Shown: positions 9,377-22,500, counted from the first letter of the stretch. The stretch is 64,000 nt of DNA from Phytophthora sp. 'mugwort' (GCA_033558025.1 JAUCEF010000004.1:1860001-1924000); one strand, 5' to 3'. Notes: generated by a model not told the origin, from the letters alone. Translations and numbers: made by a program.

Positions 9377-10417
9377 ATGGATTCAAGTAACCTCGGATTA
9401 CCTCAAATGGCTAGCAGCTTACATTGTCGCCGAGGGTAGATCGACGTCGTAGGGTTAGCTTGCTATACATGCTTCCTTTCGTTATGAAGTTCTGAATTTG
9501 GTTTTCGGTGGTCAATGACTAGCTAAAACAAGAAACTTATCGGGAATGATGCTACTAGCTCATGAGGCCAACGAAGTTTTGTTGATCCTCTTTCCGTGGA
9601 ATTTAATTGACAATTACAGCCGACGTTTGTGATGTATCATGTTCCTTGCTTTATTCAAAACAAACAACTGTTTTTGTTTCTCGTTCTGATGATAGTATGT
9701 AGACCGCATGATCAAGACACTATTGAGCATATTAAACTCCCGAATTATCGGCGGCAAGTACTACGTCCTTGACCCGTAGACTATTTGCGTCCTATACTGT
9801 ACCTTAGACGTTTTGGGCGAAAAATTGTCTCAAATCAGTTTTCATTTGGGTTACTAAAGTCACACCACGCGACTTTCACGAGCGCTGTGCTTGCGAGCTC
9901 GTGTGTAGAGGTCTACTAAACTGCATAAGAGCTTTACTCTATAATGCCTCATCAGAACAACAAAAGCGTTTCGTCAGCAGAGTAAACCTGCCGAAATGCT
10001 GTTCCATCCATAAACGTTACTTTTAATTGCGGCACCAGGTAGCGGTATTTTCTAGATGGTTGTTTTGCCTGTTCACCTCGGGAAGAACGAGTTCTAGTTC
10101 CTCATCTTGCTCTACTACTACTACTAGGTCGACCTCACCCCCATTACAGCGACTCCCGCACCTCAACTAACACGTGTACAAACATTGTGGTGATGCTTCA
10201 AAAAGGTCAAACATCCTAAAAATGGCCCGAAATCCCTATTGGACCAGAATTACAAAAATGTGCGCATAAGCAGACACAACTTAACCTGCATTCGAAATAC
10301 TGGTGCATGTTCAGCCCTAACTAGTGATATCACACGATAACGGAAGTCGAGGAAGTTGGAATTGATTCAAGTTTGGAAAGCAATGGTCGATCGACCCGTG
10401 CGCTCCGTCACCAGCGA

Positions 10418-10672
10418 TTACCATCCGTAGCCAATGCCGCCGAAGCCACCCCAGCGTCCCCATGGTCCCCATCCGTAGCCTCCCCATCCCGGGAAACCCT
10501 TGTGCCACCACTCCTTCTTGCCGTTCTCGGCGTCCGCGCTCTCCTTGTCGACAGGAACAGCAAAGCTGGGCGTGTCAGCCGCTGCGAGAGCTCTCAGTGC
10601 AGACGGACCGGCAGCGGTAGCGACGCCGGCACCAGCGACGAGGGCGGTGACGACGAAAGTAGTGAGCTTCAT
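10418..10672 (-). CDS. Small secreted Gly/Trp-rich protein (84 aa), unit 4
   Basis: Encodes the majority protein form (Ala28, Gly14, Ile80). The penultimate Gly codon is GGA rather than GGC as in unit 2, a silent change. The promoter gap to its partner is 306 bp. Confidence 0.8.
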   Translation of the reverse strand: MKLTTFVVTALVAGAGVATAAGPSALRALAAADTPSFAVPVDKESADAENGKKEWWHKGFPGWGGYGWGPWGRWGGFGGIGYGW

Positions 10673-10978
10673 GTTCGTTGCGGAAACTGTGCGAAGTGAG
10701 GCAAGTTGGTTTGTGTGAACTGGTGACACAATGGTTCGTTCAGAGCTGGTTTTGATGGAACCTCTTCTTCGTCTTCTCCAAGACGGCGTCAATCTTGAGG
10801 ATTGATTGAGTGCCGCCAACTCGAACATTTATGTAGTGCAAGAAAAGTCCTCGATTTCGCGGGTATTTGTTCGCTTGGATGAAAGATTTAACTTCCCTTG
10901 GAGGTGGAATCTTAGAACAGCCACAACTCCATTTGTTGCCAACATAACAAGTCGAGAATCAACACCACCATCACAGCC

Positions 10979-11425
10979 ATGAAGTTCAGCGTCTTCCTCG
11001 TCGCCATGATGGCCATTCTCGGTACTGTCGCCGCTGCTGACCAACCTGTCGTCAAGACTCCGACCGAAGCTCTCGAAAAGGTTCAAGCGTCTGCATTACC
11101 CGACGGTGTCACGCTGATTGGAACTGCAGAGAAGATCGACCCTCCTGCTGGAGCTGCTACGACCATCGCGAAGGAAGCCCACAAGGACGACGACAAGGAG
11201 CAGCTCGGTTTGGGCCTTGGCGGATGGGGACTCGGCGGTTGGGGACTCGGAGGCTGGGGTGGCTGGGGCGGTTGGGGTGGCTTTGGCCCCTACCGCTTCG
11301 GCTTCTTGCACGGCGGCTACCCTGGCTGGGCGTATCCGTTGGGTTACTGGAACCTGTTCGGCGCTGGTCTGTACGGCGGTGGGTGTGGTCTGGGCATTCC
11401 TTTCGGTGGTCTATACTATTGCTAG
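10979..11425 (+). CDS. Secreted Gly/Trp-rich protein (148 aa), unit 4
   Basis: Protein identical to unit 2. It carries the longer leader (gagaatcaacacc) and a silent GCA codon at Ala39, a combination shared with units 6, 7 and 10. Confidence 0.85.
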   Translation: MKFSVFLVAMMAILGTVAAADQPVVKTPTEALEKVQASALPDGVTLIGTAEKIDPPAGAATTIAKEAHKDDDKEQLGLGLGGWGLGGWGLGGWGGWGGWGGFGPYRFGFLHGGYPGWAYPLGYWNLFGAGLYGGGCGLGIPFGGLYYC

Positions 11426-12467
11426 ATGGATTCAAGTAACCTCGGATTACCTCAAATGGCTAGCAGCTTACATTGTCGCCGAGGGTAGATCGACGTCGTA
11501 GGGTTAGCTTGCTATACATGCTTCCTTTCGTTATGAAGTTCTGAATTTGGTTTTCGGTGGTCAATGACTAGCTAAAACAAGAAACTTATCGGGAATGATG
11601 CTACTAGCTCATGAGGCCAACGAAGTTTTGTTGATCCTCTTTCCGTGGAATTTAATTGACAATTACAGCCGACGTTTGTGATGTATCATGTTCCTTGCTT
11701 TATTCAAAACAAACAACTGTTTTTGTTTCTCGTTCTGATAATAGTGTGTAGACCGCATGATCAAGACACTATTGAGCATATTAAACTCCCGAATTATCGG
11801 CGGCAAGTACTACGTCCTTGACCCGTAGACTATTTGCGTCCTATACTGTACCTTAGACGTTTTGGGCGAAAAATTGTCTTAAATCAGTTTTCATTTGGGT
11901 TATTAAAGTCACACCACGCGACTTTCACGAGCGCTGTGCTTGCGAGCTCGTGTGTAGAGGTCTACTAAACTGCATAAGAGCTTTGCTCTAATGCCTCATC
12001 AGAACAACAAAAGAGTTTCGTCAGCAGAGTAAACCTGCCGAAATGCTGTTCCATCCATAAACGTTACTTTTAATTGCGGCACCAGGTAGCGGTATTTTCT
12101 AGATGGTTGTTTTGCCTGTTCACCTCGGGAAGAACGAGTTCTAGTTCCTCATCTTGCTCTACTACTACTACTACTAGGTCGACCTCACCCCCATTACAGC
12201 GACTCCCGCACCTCAACTAACACGTGTACAAACATTGTGGTGATGCTTCAAAAAGGTCAAACATCCTAAAAATGGCCCGAAATCCCTATTGGACCAGAAT
12301 TACAAAAATGTGCGCATAAGCAGACACAACTTAACCTGCATTCGAAATACTGGTGCATGTTCAGCCCTAACTAGTGATATCACACGATAACGGAAGTCGA
12401 GGAAGTTGGAATTGATTCAAGTTTGGAAAGCAATGGTCGATCGACCCGTGCGCTCCGTCACCAGCGA

Positions 12468-12722
12468 TTACCATCCGTAGCCAATGCCGCCGAAGCCACC
12501 CCAGCGTCCCCATGGTCCCCATCCGTAGCCTCCCCATCCCGGGAAACCCTTGTGCCACCACTCCTTCTTGCCGTTCTCGGCGTCCGCGCTCTCCTTGTCG
12601 ACAGGAACAGCAAAGCTGGGCGTGTCAGCCGCTGCGAGAGCTCTCAGTGCAGACGGACCGGCAGCGGTAGCGACGCCGGCACCAGCGACGAGGGCGGTGA
12701 CGACGAAAGTAGTGAGCTTCAT
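12468..12722 (-). CDS. Small secreted Gly/Trp-rich protein (84 aa), unit 5
   Basis: Majority protein form, signal peptide 1-21 and GW tail 55-84. No amino-acid change from unit 4. Confidence 0.8.
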   Translation of the reverse strand: MKLTTFVVTALVAGAGVATAAGPSALRALAAADTPSFAVPVDKESADAENGKKEWWHKGFPGWGGYGWGPWGRWGGFGGIGYGW

Positions 12723-13025
12723 GTTCGTTGCGGAAACTGTGCGAAGTGAGGCAAGTTGGTTTGTGTGAACTGGTGACACAATGGTTCGTTCAGAGCTGGT
12801 TTTGATGGAACCTCTTCTTCGTCTTCTCCAAGACGGCGTCAATCTTGAGGATTGATTGAGTGCCGCCAACTCGAACATTTATGTAGTGCAAGAAAAGTCC
12901 TCGATTTCGCGGGTATTTGTTCGCTTGGATGAAAGATTTAACTTCCCTTGGAGGTGGAATCTTAGAACAGCCACAACTCCATTTGTTGCCAACATAACAA
13001 GTCGAGAACCCCCACCATCACAGCC

Positions 13026-13472
13026 ATGAAGTTCAGCGTCTTCCTCGTCGCCATGATGGCCATTCTCGGTACTGTCGCCGCTGCTGACCAACCTGTCGTC
13101 AAGACTCCGACCGAAGCTCTCGAAAAGGTTCAAGCGTCTGCGTTACCCGACGGTGTCACGCTGATTGGAACTGCAGAGAAGATCGACCCTCCTGCTGGAG
13201 CTGCTACGACCATCGCGAAGGAAGCCCACAAGGACGACGACAAGGAGCAGCTCGGTTTGGGCCTTGGCGGATGGGGACTCGGCGGTTGGGGACTCGGAGG
13301 CTGGGGTGGCTGGGGCGGTTGGGGTGGCTTTGGCCCCTACCGCTTCGGCTTCTTGCACGGCGGCTACCCTGGCTGGGCGTATCCGTTGGGTTACTGGAAC
13401 CTGTTCGGCGCTGGTCTGTACGGCGGTGGGTGTGGTCTGGGCATTCCTTTCGGTGGTCTATACTATTGCTAG
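13026..13472 (+). CDS. Secreted Gly/Trp-rich protein (148 aa), unit 5
   Basis: Protein identical to unit 2, with the short leader (gagaaccccc) and GCG at Ala39. The promoter gap is 303 bp. Confidence 0.85.
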   Translation: MKFSVFLVAMMAILGTVAAADQPVVKTPTEALEKVQASALPDGVTLIGTAEKIDPPAGAATTIAKEAHKDDDKEQLGLGLGGWGLGGWGLGGWGGWGGWGGFGPYRFGFLHGGYPGWAYPLGYWNLFGAGLYGGGCGLGIPFGGLYYC

Positions 13473-14511
13473 ATGGATTCAAGTAACCTCGGATTACCTC
13501 AAATGGCTAGCAGCTTACATTGTCGCCGAGGGTAGATCGACGTCGTAGGGTTAGCTTGCTATACATGCTTCCTTTCGTTATGAAGTTCTGAATTTGGTTT
13601 TCGGTGGTCAATGACTAGCTAAAACAAGAAACTTATCGGGAATGATGCTACTAGCTCATGAGGCCAACGAAGTTTTGTTGATCCTCTTTCCGTGGAACTT
13701 AATTGACAATTACAGCCGACGTTTGTGATGTATCATGTTCCTTGCTTTATTCAAAACAAACAACTGTTTTTGTTTCTCGTTCTGATGATAGTGTGTAGAC
13801 CGCATGATCAAGACACTATTGAGCATATTAAACTCCCGAATTATCGGCGGCAAGTACTACGTCCTTGACCCGTAGACTATTTGCGTCCTATACTGTACCT
13901 TAGACGTTTTGGGCGAAAAATTGTCTTAAATCAGTTTTCATTTGGGTTATTAAAGTCACACCACGCGACTTTCACGAGCGCTGTGCTTGCGAGCTCGTGT
14001 GTGGAGGTCTACTAAACTGCATAAGAGCTTTGCTCTAATGCCTCATCAGAACAACAAAAGCGTTTCGTCAGCAGAGTAAACCTGCCGAAATGCTGTTCCA
14101 TCCATAAACGTTACTTTTAATTGCGGCACCAGGTAGCGGTATTTTTTAGGTGGTTGTTTTACCTGTTCACCTCGGGAAGAACGAGTTCTAGTTCCTCATC
14201 TTGCTCTACTACTACTACTAGGTCGACCTCAACCCCATTACAGCGACTCCCGCACCTCAACTAACACGTGTACAAACATTGTGGTGATGCTTCAAAAAGG
14301 TCAAACATCCTAAAAATGGCCCGAAATCCCTATTGGACCAGAATTACAAAAATGTGCGCATAAGCAGACACAACTTAACCTGCATTCGAAATACTGGTGC
14401 ATGTTCAGCCCTAACTAGTGATATCACACGATAACGGAAGTCGAGGAAGTTGGAATTGATTCAAGTTTGGAAAGCAATGGTCGATCGACCCGTGCGCTCC
14501 GTCACCAGCGA

Positions 14512-14766
14512 TTACCATCCGTAGCCAATGCCGCCGAAGCCACCCCAGCGTCCCCATGGTCCCCATCCGTAGCCTCCCCATCCCGGGAAACCCTTGTGCC
14601 ACCACTCCTTCTTGCCGTTCTCGGCGTCCGCGCTCTCCTTGTCGACAGGAACAGCAAAGCTGGGCGTGTCAGCCGCTGCGAGAGCTCTCAGTGCAGACGG
14701 ACCGGCAGCGGTAGCGACGCCGGCACCAGCGACGAGGGCGGTGACGACGAAAGTAGTGAGCTTCAT
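14512..14766 (-). CDS. Small secreted Gly/Trp-rich protein (84 aa), unit 6
   Basis: Majority protein form with the GGA penultimate Gly codon. No cysteine; the GW tail is intact. Confidence 0.8.
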   Translation of the reverse strand: MKLTTFVVTALVAGAGVATAAGPSALRALAAADTPSFAVPVDKESADAENGKKEWWHKGFPGWGGYGWGPWGRWGGFGGIGYGW

Positions 14767-15072
14767 GTTCGTTGCGGAAACTGTGCGAAGTGAGGCAAGT
14801 TGGTTTGTGTGAACTGGTGACACAATGGTTCGTTCAGAGCTGGTTTTGATGGAACCTCTTCTTCGTCTTCTCCAAGACGGCGTCAATCTTGAGGATTGAT
14901 TGAGTGCCGCCAACTCGAACATTTATGTAGTGCAAGAAAAGTCCTCGATTTCGCGGGTATTTGTTCGCTTGGATGAAAGATTTAACTTCCCTTGGAGGTG
15001 GAATCTTAGAACAGCCACAACTCCATTTGTTGCCAACATAACAAGTCGAGAATCAACACCACCATCACAGCC

Positions 15073-15519
15073 ATGAAGTTCAGCGTCTTCCTCGTCGCCA
15101 TGATGGCCATTCTCGGTACTGTCGCCGCTGCTGACCAACCTGTCGTCAAGACTCCGACCGAAGCTCTCGAAAAGGTTCAAGCGTCTGCATTACCCGACGG
15201 TGTCACGCTGATTGGAACTGCAGAGAAGATCGACCCTCCTGCTGGAGCTGCTACGACCATCGCGAAGGAAGCCCACAAGGACGACGACAAGGAGCAGCTC
15301 GGTTTGGGCCTTGGCGGATGGGGACTCGGCGGTTGGGGACTCGGAGGCTGGGGTGGCTGGGGCGGTTGGGGTGGCTTTGGCCCCTACCGCTTCGGCTTCT
15401 TGCACGGCGGCTACCCTGGCTGGGCGTATCCGTTGGGTTACTGGAACCTGTTCGGCGCTGGTCTGTACGGCGGTGGGTGTGGTCTGGGCATTCCTTTCGG
15501 TGGTCTATACTATTGCTAG
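15073..15519 (+). CDS. Secreted Gly/Trp-rich protein (148 aa), unit 6
   Basis: Protein identical to unit 2. Long leader and GCA at Ala39. The flank just after the stop has the gccgagagtag variant. Confidence 0.85.
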   Translation: MKFSVFLVAMMAILGTVAAADQPVVKTPTEALEKVQASALPDGVTLIGTAEKIDPPAGAATTIAKEAHKDDDKEQLGLGLGGWGLGGWGLGGWGGWGGWGGFGPYRFGFLHGGYPGWAYPLGYWNLFGAGLYGGGCGLGIPFGGLYYC

Positions 15520-16558
15520 ATGGATTCAAGTAACCTCGGATTACCTCAAATGGCTAGCAGCTTACATTGTCGCCGAGAGTAGATCGACGTCGTAGGGTTA
15601 GCTTGCTATACATGCTTCCTTTCGTTATGAAGTTCTGAATTTGGTTTTCGGTGGTCAATGACTAGCTAAAACAAGAAACTTATCGGGAATGATGCTACTA
15701 GCTCATGAGGCCAACGAAGTTTTGTTGATCCTCTTTCCGTGGAACTTAATTGACAATTACAGCCGACGTTTGTGATGTATCATGTTCCTTGCTTTATTCA
15801 AAACAAACAACTGTTTTTGTTTCTCGTTCTGATGATAGTGTGTAGACCGCATGATCAAGACACTATTGAGCATATTAAACTCCCGAATTATCGGCGGCAA
15901 GTACTACGTCCTTGACCCGTAGACTATTTGCGTCCTATACTGTACCTTAGACGTTTTGGGCGAAAAATTGTCTTAAATCAGTTTTCATTTGGGTTATTAA
16001 AGTCACACCACGCGACTTTCACGAGCGCTGTGCTTGCGAGCTCGTATGTGAAGGTCTACTAAACTGCATAAGAGCTTTGCTCTAATGCCTCATCAGAACA
16101 ACAAAAAAGTTTCGTCAGCAGAGTAAACCTGCCGAAATGCTGTTCCATCCATAAACGTTACTTTTAATTGCGGCACCAGGTAGCGGTATTTTCTAGATGG
16201 TTGTTTTACCTGTTCACCTCGGGAAGAACGAGTTCTAGTTCCTCATCTTGCTCTACTACTACTACTAGGTCGACCTCAACCCCATTACAGCGACTCCCGC
16301 ACCTCAACTAACACGTGTACAAACATTGTGGTGATGCTTCAAAAAGGTCAAACATCCTAAAAATGGCCCGAAATCCCTATTGGACCAGAATTACAAAAAT
16401 GTGCGCATAAGCAGACACAACTTAACCTGCATTCGAAATACTGGTGCATGTTCAGCCCTAACTAGTGATATCACACGATAACGGAAGTCGAGGAAGTTGG
16501 AATTGATTCAAGTTTGGAAAGCAATGGTCGATCGACCCGTGCGCTCCGTCACCAGCGA

Positions 16559-16813
16559 TTACCATCCGTAGCCAATGCCGCCGAAGCCACCCCAGCGTCC
16601 CCATGGTCCCCATCCGTAGCCTCCCCATCCCGGGAAACCCTTGTGCCACCACTCCTTCTTGCCGTTCTCGGCGTCCGCGCTCTCCTTGTCGACAGGAACA
16701 GCAAAGCTGGGCGTGTCAGCCGCTGCGAGAGCTCTCAGTGCAGACGGACCGGCAGCGGTAGCGACGCCGGCACCAGCGACGAGGGCGGTGACGACGAAAG
16801 TAGTGAGCTTCAT
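16559..16813 (-). CDS. Small secreted Gly/Trp-rich protein (84 aa), unit 7
   Basis: Majority protein form. It lies 306 bp from its partner start, and no change from unit 6 was seen in the protein. Confidence 0.8.
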   Translation of the reverse strand: MKLTTFVVTALVAGAGVATAAGPSALRALAAADTPSFAVPVDKESADAENGKKEWWHKGFPGWGGYGWGPWGRWGGFGGIGYGW

Positions 16814-17119
16814 GTTCGTTGCGGAAACTGTGCGAAGTGAGGCAAGTTGGTTTGTGTGAACTGGTGACACAATGGTTCGTTCAGAGCTGGTTTTGATGGA
16901 ACCTCTTCTTCGTCTTCTCCAAGACGGCGTCAATCTTGAGGATTGATTGAGTGCCGCCAACTCGAACATTTATGTAGTGCAAGAAAAGTCCTCGATTTCG
17001 CGGGTATTTGTTCGCTTGGATGAAAGATTTAACTTCCCTTGGAGGTGGAATCTTAGAACAGCCACAACTCCATTTGTTGCCAACATAACAAGTCGAGAAT
17101 CAACACCACCATCACAGCC

Positions 17120-17566
17120 ATGAAGTTCAGCGTCTTCCTCGTCGCCATGATGGCCATTCTCGGTACTGTCGCCGCTGCTGACCAACCTGTCGTCAAGACT
17201 CCGACCGAAGCTCTCGAAAAGGTTCAAGCGTCTGCATTACCCGACGGTGTCACGCTGATTGGAACTGCAGAGAAGATCGACCCTCCTGCTGGAGCTGCTA
17301 CGACCATCGCGAAGGAAGCCCACAAGGACGACGACAAGGAGCAGCTCGGTTTGGGCCTTGGCGGATGGGGACTCGGCGGTTGGGGACTCGGAGGCTGGGG
17401 TGGCTGGGGCGGTTGGGGTGGCTTTGGCCCCTACCGCTTCGGCTTCTTGCACGGCGGCTACCCTGGCTGGGCGTATCCGTTGGGTTACTGGAACCTGTTC
17501 GGCGCTGGTCTGTACGGCGGTGGGTGTGGTCTGGGCATTCCTTTCGGTGGTCTATACTATTGCTAG
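17120..17566 (+). CDS. Secreted Gly/Trp-rich protein (148 aa), unit 7
   Basis: Protein identical to unit 2. Long leader, GCA at Ala39. It is followed by the spacer of LINE unit 8. Confidence 0.85.
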   Translation: MKFSVFLVAMMAILGTVAAADQPVVKTPTEALEKVQASALPDGVTLIGTAEKIDPPAGAATTIAKEAHKDDDKEQLGLGLGGWGLGGWGLGGWGGWGGWGGFGPYRFGFLHGGYPGWAYPLGYWNLFGAGLYGGGCGLGIPFGGLYYC

Positions 17567-18419
17567 ATGGATTCAAGTAACCTCGGATTACCTCAAATGG
17601 CTAGCAGCTTACATTGTCGCCGAGAGTAGATCGACGTCGTAGGGTTAGCTTGCTATACATGCTTCCTTTCGTTATGAAGTTCTGAATTTGGTTTTCGGTG
17701 GTCAATGACTAGCTAAAACAAGAAACTTATCGGGAATGATGCTACTAGCTCATGAGGCCAACGAAGTTTTGTTGATCCTCTTTCCGTGGAACTTAATTGA
17801 CAATTACAGCCGACGTTTGTGATGTATCATGTTCCTTGCTTTATTCAAAACAAACAACTGTTTTTGTTTCTCGTTCTGATGATAGTGTGTAGACCGCATG
17901 ATCAAGACACTATTGAGCATATTAAACTCCCGAATTATCGGCGGCAAGTACTACGTCCTTGACCCGTAGACTATTTGCGTCCTATACTGTACCTTAGACG
18001 TTTTGGGCGAAAAATTGTCTTAAATCAGTTTTCATTTGGGTTATTAAAGTCACACCACGCGACTTTCACGAGCGCTGTGCTTGCGAGCTCGTATGTGAAG
18101 GTCTACTAAACTGCATAAGAGCTTTGCTCTAATGCCTCATCAGAACAACAAAAAAGTTTCGTCAGCAGAGTAAACCTGCCGAAATGCTGTTCCATCCATA
18201 AACGTTACTTTTAATTGCGGCACCAGGTAGCGGTATTTTCTAGATGGTTGTTTTGCCTGTTCACCTCGGGAAGAACGAGTTCTAGTTCCTCATCTTGATC
18301 TACTACTACTGCTACTAGGTCTGTCTGGCGCTGGTCGGTACGGCGGCGGGTGATAATAAAAAAAATCGTTTTTGCTAGCTACCGCTAAACACGAACCCTA
18401 ACCGTCCCTTCGTGAACAA

Positions 18420-19240
18420 TGGCATCGATGGCACATTCTTGGCCGCAAGTTCACTATCAAGCGCCAACTACCCTTCATCGACAAGTTCTACCTGGACATT
18501 TCAGGCATTCGTACGTCTGAAGTGGCTAACCAGCTCTTCATGGGACTGTCAGCGATTGGAGCACGACCATTGTTTTGGACACCACGTGATGTCAGTATGG
18601 AGGCTCAGGTGGCCATGCCAACGTGGCGCTTCTACTTCGGCCAAGAAATGCCCCCCCTCGTGTTTGAAAGTGCGTGGATTCGTGACAAACCAATTAGCGT
18701 ATGGTGGACACTTTTGTTCGACGCGAGGAAAACGCTCTGTTGCGCCACTCGAGCGAGCTACTGGCTTTAGGCAGTCGCCGTATGCAATAGTGCTTCCCTC
18801 TGAAAGTGACCGTCTTCACCATAAGCAACGCGACACTGCGCAAGCTGTAGACAACCCCATCAACTCAACCCATGATGATCATATCAATGTGGCCACGCCA
18901 GATCGACACCCAGTCGCGCCAAGCGATTTTCCTACGTCTGCGACGCAAGAGCTGCCCCCCCCCCCCATGGCATATCTCGCCAAGCATCCGTTCGTTCGAG
19001 AATGCAGACACCTTAGGCGGCTGGTTGACATCCTCTTCAGGACCCGTTTTACACGACCACGGTTCTCAATTGACAATTGAAGAACAATCGGACATGGAAA
19101 TGGAATCTGCTCCAAGCGATGAAGACGTGGATATGCTGCATCATCCTGAATCAGGATTTAAGCGAAGCGAGTCGTCTCTCGCAGATGCAAACCCTTTTGC
19201 ACCCCTCGATACGATGGAATGCAACTTTGAAACCTTTTAA
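18420..19240 (+). pseudogene. LINE ORF1-like remnant, copy 2
   Basis: The first part reads to the C7 tract and then must change frame. The second part continues through the longer C12 tract, which puts it in the frame that ends at 19080. The acidic part runs to 19240 in another frame. The change ccttatg to ccttagg near 19014 would also stop the downstream frame used by copy 1. Confidence 0.5.
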
Positions 19241-19590
19241 CCGGAAGTTCAGGAGGGTATGCGTCTGGTGTCCTCATCACTCCTCAGTTGGTTCGCACTA
19301 GCACGGCCCCTGAACCTCAAGAGCCGCTGCCGACTAAAAGACGCGCAACGGACCTCAACAAGCGTTCGAGCGCAAACCTCAAACCGGACGAAGAAATCCT
19401 GGCCTCGGCACAGTAGACTTGTCTAGAATCTCATGAGGACCGCCTCATTCAAAACGTACAACACATAGGCCCCGCTAAGAAGCTCTTGCATGAGTCCAAG
19501 AACATGGATCAGGTGGTCCAATCCATTCCCGCGATGCCAATTGCGTGGTCAACTGCGTTTTAGTGTGATCTGGCTTCAGAAGGCAACGAC

Positions 19591-22500
19591 ATGAAGGACA
19601 TTGCTGATCGAATCCTGGGATTGTCTGGAAATCTTGGAAGCAAAAACTCAAAGGCTCTGAAGAAATATCAGAAAATTATGAAAAATGGAGCTGCATCTGA
19701 ATTAGCACTCGCTCGTCAACAACTTGAAGAGTGTACAGTGGTCGTCGCCCGTGATGATGCTGATGAACAAGCTGAAATCGATTTATACTTTGCCAGACAA
19801 CGGTACACTGAGTGTAAAAACTAATGGTAAAAAAAATGACGAACTCCGTTCTGTTGTCGTCACTGTCTGCTCAAACCCAGCTGCATTCCGAAACTTTTTT
19901 TCAAGCTTTTTTTTCGGAATGGAGTTGGGTTTGAGCAGGCAGTGACGACAGCAAAACGGAGCTCGTCATTTTCTTTCGCGCAGCACGCTACAAACTTCGT
20001 CATACTCTGTTTGATTCGATTAATAGGCTGATGGTACCGTGTCTAGCGATCCAACTGACATTTAATCAGGGTTTCCAGGATCACTGGGGCAAGAGTTTTG
20101 GTGACACGCGGTATACCGAAGGAAATCCGAACTTGATGAAGCTGCGCAGCATCGCTTGCTAGACTCGATTGACCGCAAGCTCAATTTGGAGCCAAGAACA
20201 GTTTAGATAATGAGCAAACGGTTGATGAATTGGCTGCGTCAATGCGGACGATGCGGTCGTACTCAGCACCAGGTCCTGATGGTTTTATAGCGGCATTTTA
20301 CCAAGTGGATCCGAAAGTATCTGGTGAAATTTTGCTCATAGTTTTTCGTTACCAAATGAATTGTTGCCGCATCAGCGCCATTCTTCTGTGGCACTTTTGT
20401 CCAAGAAAGGAAATTGTGCGGACCCGGGTAATTTCCGACCTATTACGTTGATCCCCGTGGAAGTCAAAGTGCTGTCTCGGTTGTTAGCATATCGACTGAA
20501 ACTTTCATTGCTACATTAGTGCATCCTGACCAGAAAGGTTTTATACCAGGACGGTCAATCCATCATCAAGTAATATTGGTGCGCGATCTTCAGCATTTAA
20601 TTAGTAGTCGTGGTGGTAAAGCGGTTGCGGCTGTTCTTGATTTTGCGAAAGCATACGATCGTGTCAACCGTGGTTACTTGTTCAAGGTGATGGAGCGACA
20701 AGGTTTCGGATCAAATTTCCTTGCTTGGATTCGACTACTCTGCAATGGTTCAATGTGCTCTCTGATGATCAATGGATGGGCGCTTGATCCACTAGCGCCA
20801 TCTCGGGGCGTTAAGCATGGGGACCCTTTGTCACCATACCTATTTGCACTATCACTCGAACCGCTAGGAAATTTACTACGAGCCAGAAGAGAGCTGGGCG
20901 TTGTGATTGATGCGTCTTTATCGATTCCCGTAGCTTTCTTTGCTGATGATACTCCGTTGTTTTCTCGAGATGTTTTCCACCTCGGAGAACAACTACAACT
21001 TGTTGATTGTTATTTGCTGGATTAGGGAGCAATTCTCAATCATTCGAAAAGTGTCGTCATGAGCCTTAACAATCATCGGGCGACTCCAACATTGGAGCCG
21101 CTCCATTCGCTGCAAGCAGGAGATATTGTCAAGTATCTTGGTATTCCGTTTGGAAATTTTGAGACATCAACACAATATGCAACTCCGCTGGACAAGAAGC
21201 TCATGACTAGCCTTCGTTTGTTGGAAAGGTAGAGCGCGTACACTGATGGGGCGTCGGCTAATTTTCCAAGCGGTCATTCTGTCCATGGTTTGGTACTTCA
21301 CGACAAGGATGAATATACCGGTCCGGTTCATTAGTGGTGGCAAAGTGTCGTGACTAGGTACATATTGTATAACCGCGTTGGCCCTGGAGGAGTTAGTATT
21401 TGTTCGGAAAGATCTGGCTACCCAGCCGCGAGAGGCTGACCGAATTGGGGTACAATAATTATGACCAGCATCCGTAGGCAGCGTTTTCTTCTTCTCCAAC
21501 AACTCGCGCATGTGATGTATGGACACAACATGGATAACGCATTGGTAGAGTACCGATCTATTGCGGAACTATTACGACTTCGTTATGGAGTATTTGGACG
21601 TCCGTGGTCTAGTGATTTTTTGTTTCAAAACCCTCCCCGTCCAGCTGGATGGAGAGCAACTATGCTACCAACGTGGTGGCGTCAAATATTGAAGGATTGG
21701 AAACGACTCAAATGGCCAAGTAGGCCCTCCATTTGCTGCAGTAGGGTAAAAACGCTTCAATATGCTTTGTTTAGCCCTATTTGGTGGAATACATCCCGTG
21801 AATTTCAAGTATGGCATACCCGAGGTTCGCCCTGGAAACCATTCGGGACAGGATCAAACAAGTTTAGACGCCTGTGCAGTGAACTCGCTGCCATGCAAAA
21901 GTGGTGTCTTGCTGACTTCTTAGACGAAAATCATCATTGGCTGACAGCCTTTGTTTTCTTGTGGAATGTGTGCAACGAGCTACAATCATTGCTTGGTCCA
22001 TACATACAAACGTGATATTCTTCAACTGTATCGACAATTGAGTCAGATCTTTCACCGAGGGTTCCCACATCCTGAAGCTGGTGGAATGAGTGTTGCAACC
22101 CGTGATGTATCAGTACCTGTCTGTGGTGTGCTAGTTGGAAAAAGTGCACGCTTTTTCCCGAATCTTCGGATACAGGAATGGAATACCCTTCTGGCACCTG
22201 CACAAACAATGGATACACATCCTATGTGTGAGCTTGGATGCCCCCAGCACGTACTTCACTCGACACTCACAAGCTTCATATCACTCCGGCGTTGCATAAT
22301 TCCAATTGTCCATGATGTGATGCTGCGGCTGTTCTTCGGTGACCCCATTATGGGATCCCAATTTTATTTCTCGAAGTCAACTGAACAATGCGTTCGTAAT
22401 TCATGTTTATCGTTTGAAACGGTGGAACACTGCTTATTTCCTGCCCGGCTTTGCCCGAGTATGTGGAAATCGCTTTGGGACACCGTGGAGCAAAGCTTTT

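Larger units (their letters stand above)
7468..9513. repeat. Tandem unit 3, type A
   Basis: A 2046-bp unit with an intact gene pair. Its spacer has ctctataatg but aaaagag, so it combines parts of two spacer haplotypes. A change in the intergenic region (gatgaagg) is private to this unit. Confidence 0.95.
9514..11562. repeat. Tandem unit 4, type A
   Basis: A 2049-bp unit with an intact gene pair. The spacer has ctctataatg with aaaagcg and tagtatg, matching LINE unit 1, which shows that spacer haplotypes move between type A and type B units. A private T-to-C change gives gttactaaag. Confidence 0.95.
11563..13609. repeat. Tandem unit 5, type A
   Basis: A 2047-bp unit with an intact gene pair. 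The variants ctgataatag and ggaatttaattg in the spacer recur together in the partial unit 22. The TAC repeat has five copies here. Confidence 0.95.
13610..15656. repeat. Tandem unit 6, type A
   Basis: A 2047-bp unit with an intact gene pair. The spacer variants tttaggtgg and ttttacctg, and a right end reading gccgagagtag, recur in unit 10, which suggests that units 6-8 and 10-11 derive from related blocks. Confidence 0.95.
15657..17703. repeat. Tandem unit 7, type A
   Basis: A 2047-bp unit with an intact gene pair, directly upstream of LINE unit 8. Its spacer haplotype (cgtatgtgaagg with aaaaaag) is the same as that of the LINE units 8 and 11. Its right end has gccgagagtag. Confidence 0.95.
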